Assembly: GCA_035292585.1 (NCBI GenBank)
Contig: DATDPU010000128.1
Coordinates: forward strand, 24,164 to 88,163
From: DASSFZ01 sp035292585
GTDB taxonomy: Bacteria > Chloroflexota > Anaerolineae > Fen-1058
Reading direction: 5' to 3'
Length of the DNA stretch: 64,000 nucleotides
This document shows, piece after piece, positions 60,541 to 64,000 of this stretch. Under the pieces are notes generated by a model. The model made no database searches. It worked only from the letters and a program-made list of their open reading frames with translations, and was not told the DNA's origin. Both the position numbers and the translations under genes were made by a program. Each line of letters opens with the position of its first letter. Position 1 is the stretch's first letter.

Positions 60541-60655
60541 GGTGTGTAGGAGTCGTCTGTAGGAGTCGTCTCCAGACGACGATGTCCGATTGCGCCATCG
60601 GCATCTGGAATTGTGTCATCGGCATCTGGAGATGCCTCCTACAAAGGACATACCG
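60541..60655. repeat. Family G repeat cluster
   Basis: GTAGGAGTCGTCTGTAGGAG, GTCGTCTCCAGACGAC, then two CATCGGCATCTGGA units and GATGCCTCCTACA. It carries the same GGAGGC/TCCTACA ends as the in-gene copies at 2746-2828 and 30410-30503. Confidence 0.75.
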
Positions 60656-60666
60656 ACAGGAGATGT

Positions 60667-61674
60667 GTGTCAGGCAACAACGATCGAATACTTGACGTAC
60701 AAGACCTGCGAACCTATTTCCACACCCGCGATGGTGTGGTGAAATCCGTAGATGGCGTGAACTTCCACGTGCAGCGCGGCGAGATTTTGGGACTGGTGGG
60801 CGAGTCGGGTTGTGGCAAGAGCGTCACCTCGCTGTCGATCATGCGCCTGATCGCGCCGCCAGGCAAAATCGAATCGGGCTGCGTGCTGTTCGACGGGCAA
60901 GACCTGCTGCAGCTGCCGCGCGACGCGATGACGAAGCTGCGCGGCAACCGCATCTCGATGATCTTCCAGCAGCCCACCTCGTCGCTCAACCCGGTCTTTC
61001 AGGTCGGCGCGCAGCTGTCCGAGGTGCTGGAGATTCACCAGACGATGGGCCGCAAAGCGGGGCGCGCGCGCGCGGTCGAGCTGCTCAAGATGGTCGGGAT
61101 TCCCGATCCGGAGCGGCGCGTCAATGCCTTCCCACACGAGATGTCCGGGGGCATGGCGCAGCGTGTGATGATCGCCATGGCGCTGGCGTGCGTGCCCGAC
61201 CTGCTGATCGCCGACGAGCCGACGACCGCGCTCGACGTGACGATTCAGGCGCAAATCCTCGACTTGATGCGCGAGCTGCGGCGCACCCTCAACACGTCGA
61301 TTATCCTGATCACGCACGACCTGGGCGTGGTCGCCGAGATGTGCGATCGGGTGGCCGTGATGTACGCCGGTGAGATCGTCGAAGAGGCCGATGTGCGCAC
61401 GTTGTTCCGCGACCCGAAACATCCTTACACCCAGGGCCTGATCGGCTCGATCCCGGTGCTGGGCCGATTGAAACCAGAATTGGACACCATCCCCGGCAAT
61501 GTGCCGAACCTGATCGATCTGCCGGCAGGTTGCCGTTTCGCGCCGCGCTGCCTGGCGCGCGTCGAGCACGGGCTGGAGATTTGCACGCGCGAGAAACCCG
61601 AGCTCAAGCCGGCGGCGCCAGACCACACCGCGCGCTGCTGGCTGTACGAAAATCGCTCTTCAGCGGCGAATTGA
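60667..61674 (+). CDS. Peptide ABC transporter ATP-binding protein (DppD/OppD-like)
   Basis: ATPase of 335 residues. Walker A GESGCGKS, Q-loop FQQPTSSLNPVF, signature MSGGMAQRVMIA (usual LSGGQ; Met-Ala for Gln-Gln), Walker B DLLIADEPTTALD, and H-loop ITHD. The C-terminal oligo_HPY region has CRFAPRC, C-x16-C and CW, the Cys set that can carry a [4Fe-4S] cluster in this family. GTG at 60667 has AGGAG upstream; the longer reading from 60613 is inside a repeat. Confidence 0.95.
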   Translation: MSGNNDRILDVQDLRTYFHTRDGVVKSVDGVNFHVQRGEILGLVGESGCGKSVTSLSIMRLIAPPGKIESGCVLFDGQDLLQLPRDAMTKLRGNRISMIFQQPTSSLNPVFQVGAQLSEVLEIHQTMGRKAGRARAVELLKMVGIPDPERRVNAFPHEMSGGMAQRVMIAMALACVPDLLIADEPTTALDVTIQAQILDLMRELRRTLNTSIILITHDLGVVAEMCDRVAVMYAGEIVEEADVRTLFRDPKHPYTQGLIGSIPVLGRLKPELDTIPGNVPNLIDLPAGCRFAPRCLARVEHGLEICTREKPELKPAAPDHTARCWLYENRSSAAN

Positions 61675-61676
61675 GC

Positions 61677-62966
<1,290 letters not shown>

Positions 62967-63045
62967 TAGACGACGGAGGACGAATGACGAACGAGGTTAG
63001 CGTGCGTCCTTCGTCTTTGGTCCTTCGTCTCTCGCGAGCTCGCGC
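62967..63045. repeat. Family B repeat at the 3' end of an unknown gene
   Basis: GACGACGGAGGACGAATGACGAAC facing CGTCCTTCGTCTTTGGTCC and TTCGTCTCTCGCGAG. It provides the last codons (ELARDEGPKTKDAR) of the leftward gene. Confidence 0.75.
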
Positions 63046-63563
63046 GCCGCTTCACTCAAAAAGCGCCGCGTGTAAAACTTGTGCGAGGACCCTTGGGTCA
63101 GCGCGTACAGCAAACGGCGCAGCGGCGGCGCGTTCGCGCCTGCAATCGAGGAGGGGTAACCTTCGACGCAGGTGAAGAGCGTCAGGTTTTGGCGCGGCTC
63201 GTCCCACTCCGCGCCGACGGTATACGCGCCGCCATCGTCCGCGCTTCCATCGAGCGCCCAGCCGCCGATGATCGGCCAGCGGATCGCCGTGCGCGCCGCG
63301 CTCACCTCTGGGATGCCCACGCCGAAGCGTAGCGCGATGCCGCGCCCCCGCACGATGAGCTGAATCTCGCCCGCATCGATCTCCACTTTCAGCAACGGAC
63401 GAAGGGCGCGCTCCACGGTGGCGAAGTACAGCGCAGCCAACCGGTAAGCCAGTGTCATGTCCAGCGCCAGTTCGGGTTGGAGCTGGTCGCGTGGGAGGCT
63501 CAGGCGCTGCGCGGAGTACAGGCGTTTGCGTTCGTCGAAGCGCGTGGTATCGGTGATGTTCAT
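62997..63563 (-). CDS. Protein of unknown function
   Basis: 188 residues; I do not recognise a family. The body mixes amphipathic and beta-like segments (LRPLLKVEIDAGEIQLIVRG; RTAIRWPIIGGWALDGSADD; NLTLFTCVEGYPSSI) with no signal peptide or membrane helix. The segment LTQGSSHKFYTRRFLSEAAREL is the most helical part. The ATG at 63563 is chosen; longer readings run into GC-rich repeats. The C-terminal residues come from a family B repeat. It runs opposite to the transporter operon and ends 30 bases from it. Confidence 0.6.
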   Translation of the reverse strand: MNITDTTRFDERKRLYSAQRLSLPRDQLQPELALDMTLAYRLAALYFATVERALRPLLKVEIDAGEIQLIVRGRGIALRFGVGIPEVSAARTAIRWPIIGGWALDGSADDGGAYTVGAEWDEPRQNLTLFTCVEGYPSSIAGANAPPLRRLLYALTQGSSHKFYTRRFLSEAARELARDEGPKTKDAR

Positions 63564-63783
63564 GAATCCTCTGTGCGCCGCAGCGGGCTTCGCTCGGACA
63601 CCTTCGGCCATCGCGAGCGTGTTAGGGGCTGTCTGAAACCTCAGAATACGATGCTCCGTCCACCGCGTCCTCGCGGTGGACGCCCGCGACGGGAGCACCC
63701 CCACTCCGCTGTGCTACGGGGGCTGTAGTGTACCCGCCGCAGGCATGTCGATGCGGGCTTCGAGCAACTTCTCAGACAGAGTG

Positions 63784-63880
63784 TTAGGCGAAGAACGGAT
63801 CGCGCCAGACGAACCGGCCGGCAACGATCGTTCCGACGACCTTCGCGTGCAGAATGTCTACCGGATCGATCTTGAAGATA
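63784..63880 (-). pseudogene. Duplicated C-terminal fragment of an amidohydrolase-like gene
   Basis: Leftward codons read GIFKIDPVDILHAKVVGTIV, then AGRFVWRDPFFA and stop: the typical C-terminus of amidohydrolase-superfamily enzymes (final 'I-x-x-T-I-V-x-G' strand). Upstream the reading runs into the next repeat unit, so this copy has no enzyme body. The intact gene probably ends in the next unit. Confidence 0.6.
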
Positions 63881-63980
63881 CCGCGACGGGAGCACCCCCA
63901 CTCCGCTGTGCTACGGGGGCTGTAGTGTACCCGCCGCAGGCATGTCGATGCGGGCTTCGAGCAACTTCTCAGACAGAGTG

Positions 63981-64000
63981 TTAGGCGAAGAACGGATCGC
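63981..64000 (-). CDS. C-terminal end of an amidohydrolase-like protein (partial)
   Basis: Only six codons and the stop (RDPFFA) are inside the window, identical to the end of the fragment at 63784-63880. The body lies beyond the right edge. Confidence 0.4.

Larger units (their letters stand above)
63684..64000. repeat. 197-bp tandem duplication
   Basis: Bases 63684-63803 recur without difference at 63881-64000 (offset 197), and the second copy runs off the window. One unit (63684-63880) holds a GC-rich dyad plus the last codons of an amidohydrolase-like gene. Confidence 0.85.

Noticed and set aside
60613..60666. Longer start for the DppD-like ATPase
   Set aside because: The extra codons lie in the family G repeat; GTG 60667 has AGGAG upstream.

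Overview
The window is GC-rich, gene-dense bacterial chromosome. The style suggests a Chloroflexota bacterium (Anaerolineae-like): family-5 peptide ABC genes, very long polytopic glycosyltransferases with 'YWQA...YTVFVHL' C-terminal modules, partner-switch genes, and many short repeats placed between and inside genes. The lineage is inferred from gene style, not from a marker gene. I saw no rRNA, tRNA, CRISPR array or complete insertion sequence.

Layout. (1) 1-9050, all leftward: a metal locus headed by a DtxR-type repressor with a 16-bp palindromic operator. It continues with a membrane-anchored DtxR/FeoA fusion, FeoB split into a GTPase and a permease gene, an isoprenylcysteine-methyltransferase-like protein, a P1B metal ATPase, a Tat-exported multicopper oxidase and a ZIP transporter cut by the left edge. 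Most neighbours overlap by ATGA. (2) 9135-12078, rightward: a TusA-like sulfur carrier, a JAMM/MPN protease, a MoeB/ThiF-type E1 enzyme and PlsY, with a decayed four-helix-bundle gene between them. (3) 12178-13164: ornithine cyclodeaminase/mu-crystallin. (4) 13421-19332: a type III restriction-modification pair and a VapBC45-like toxin-antitoxin pair, the latter visibly more AT-rich. (5) 19498-26380, leftward: an M32 carboxypeptidase, a GAF/PAS histidine-kinase-like protein without its phosphoacceptor histidine, and a TPR lytic transglycosylase lipoprotein.

(6) 26512-42529, rightward: mtnA behind a promoter and terminator-like leader; a CDP-dideoxyhexose cassette (rfbF, rfbG, an SDR, rfbH); a DPM1-like glycosyltransferase; a PfkB kinase; a broken GNAT gene; ahcY; GDP-rhamnose genes (rmd, gmd); a phosphohexomutase; TatD; a polyprenyl synthase; and a rhamnosyltransferase-like GT2. 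(7) 42529-54981: an envelope-glycan block with four large membrane proteins, a GT4 and an O-antigen-ligase-like protein. (8) 55030-56381: STAS / anti-sigma kinase / STAS. (9) 56587-62966: a five-gene oligopeptide ABC transporter with two oddities. The binding protein has its two lobes in permuted order, and the second ATPase carries an inserted hydrophobic segment. (10) 62997-64000: an unknown protein and a 197-bp tandem duplication holding the tail of an amidohydrolase-like gene.

Cross-cutting signal: at least ten families of short repeats (A-J below, plus a few singletons) recur in spacers, and several sit in frame inside conserved genes, adding Pro/Thr/Ser/Arg-rich or other foreign segments. 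The gene functions together suggest regulated iron/copper handling, sulfur transfer, S-adenosylmethionine by-product salvage, nucleotide-sugar synthesis for a surface glycan, and peptide uptake.
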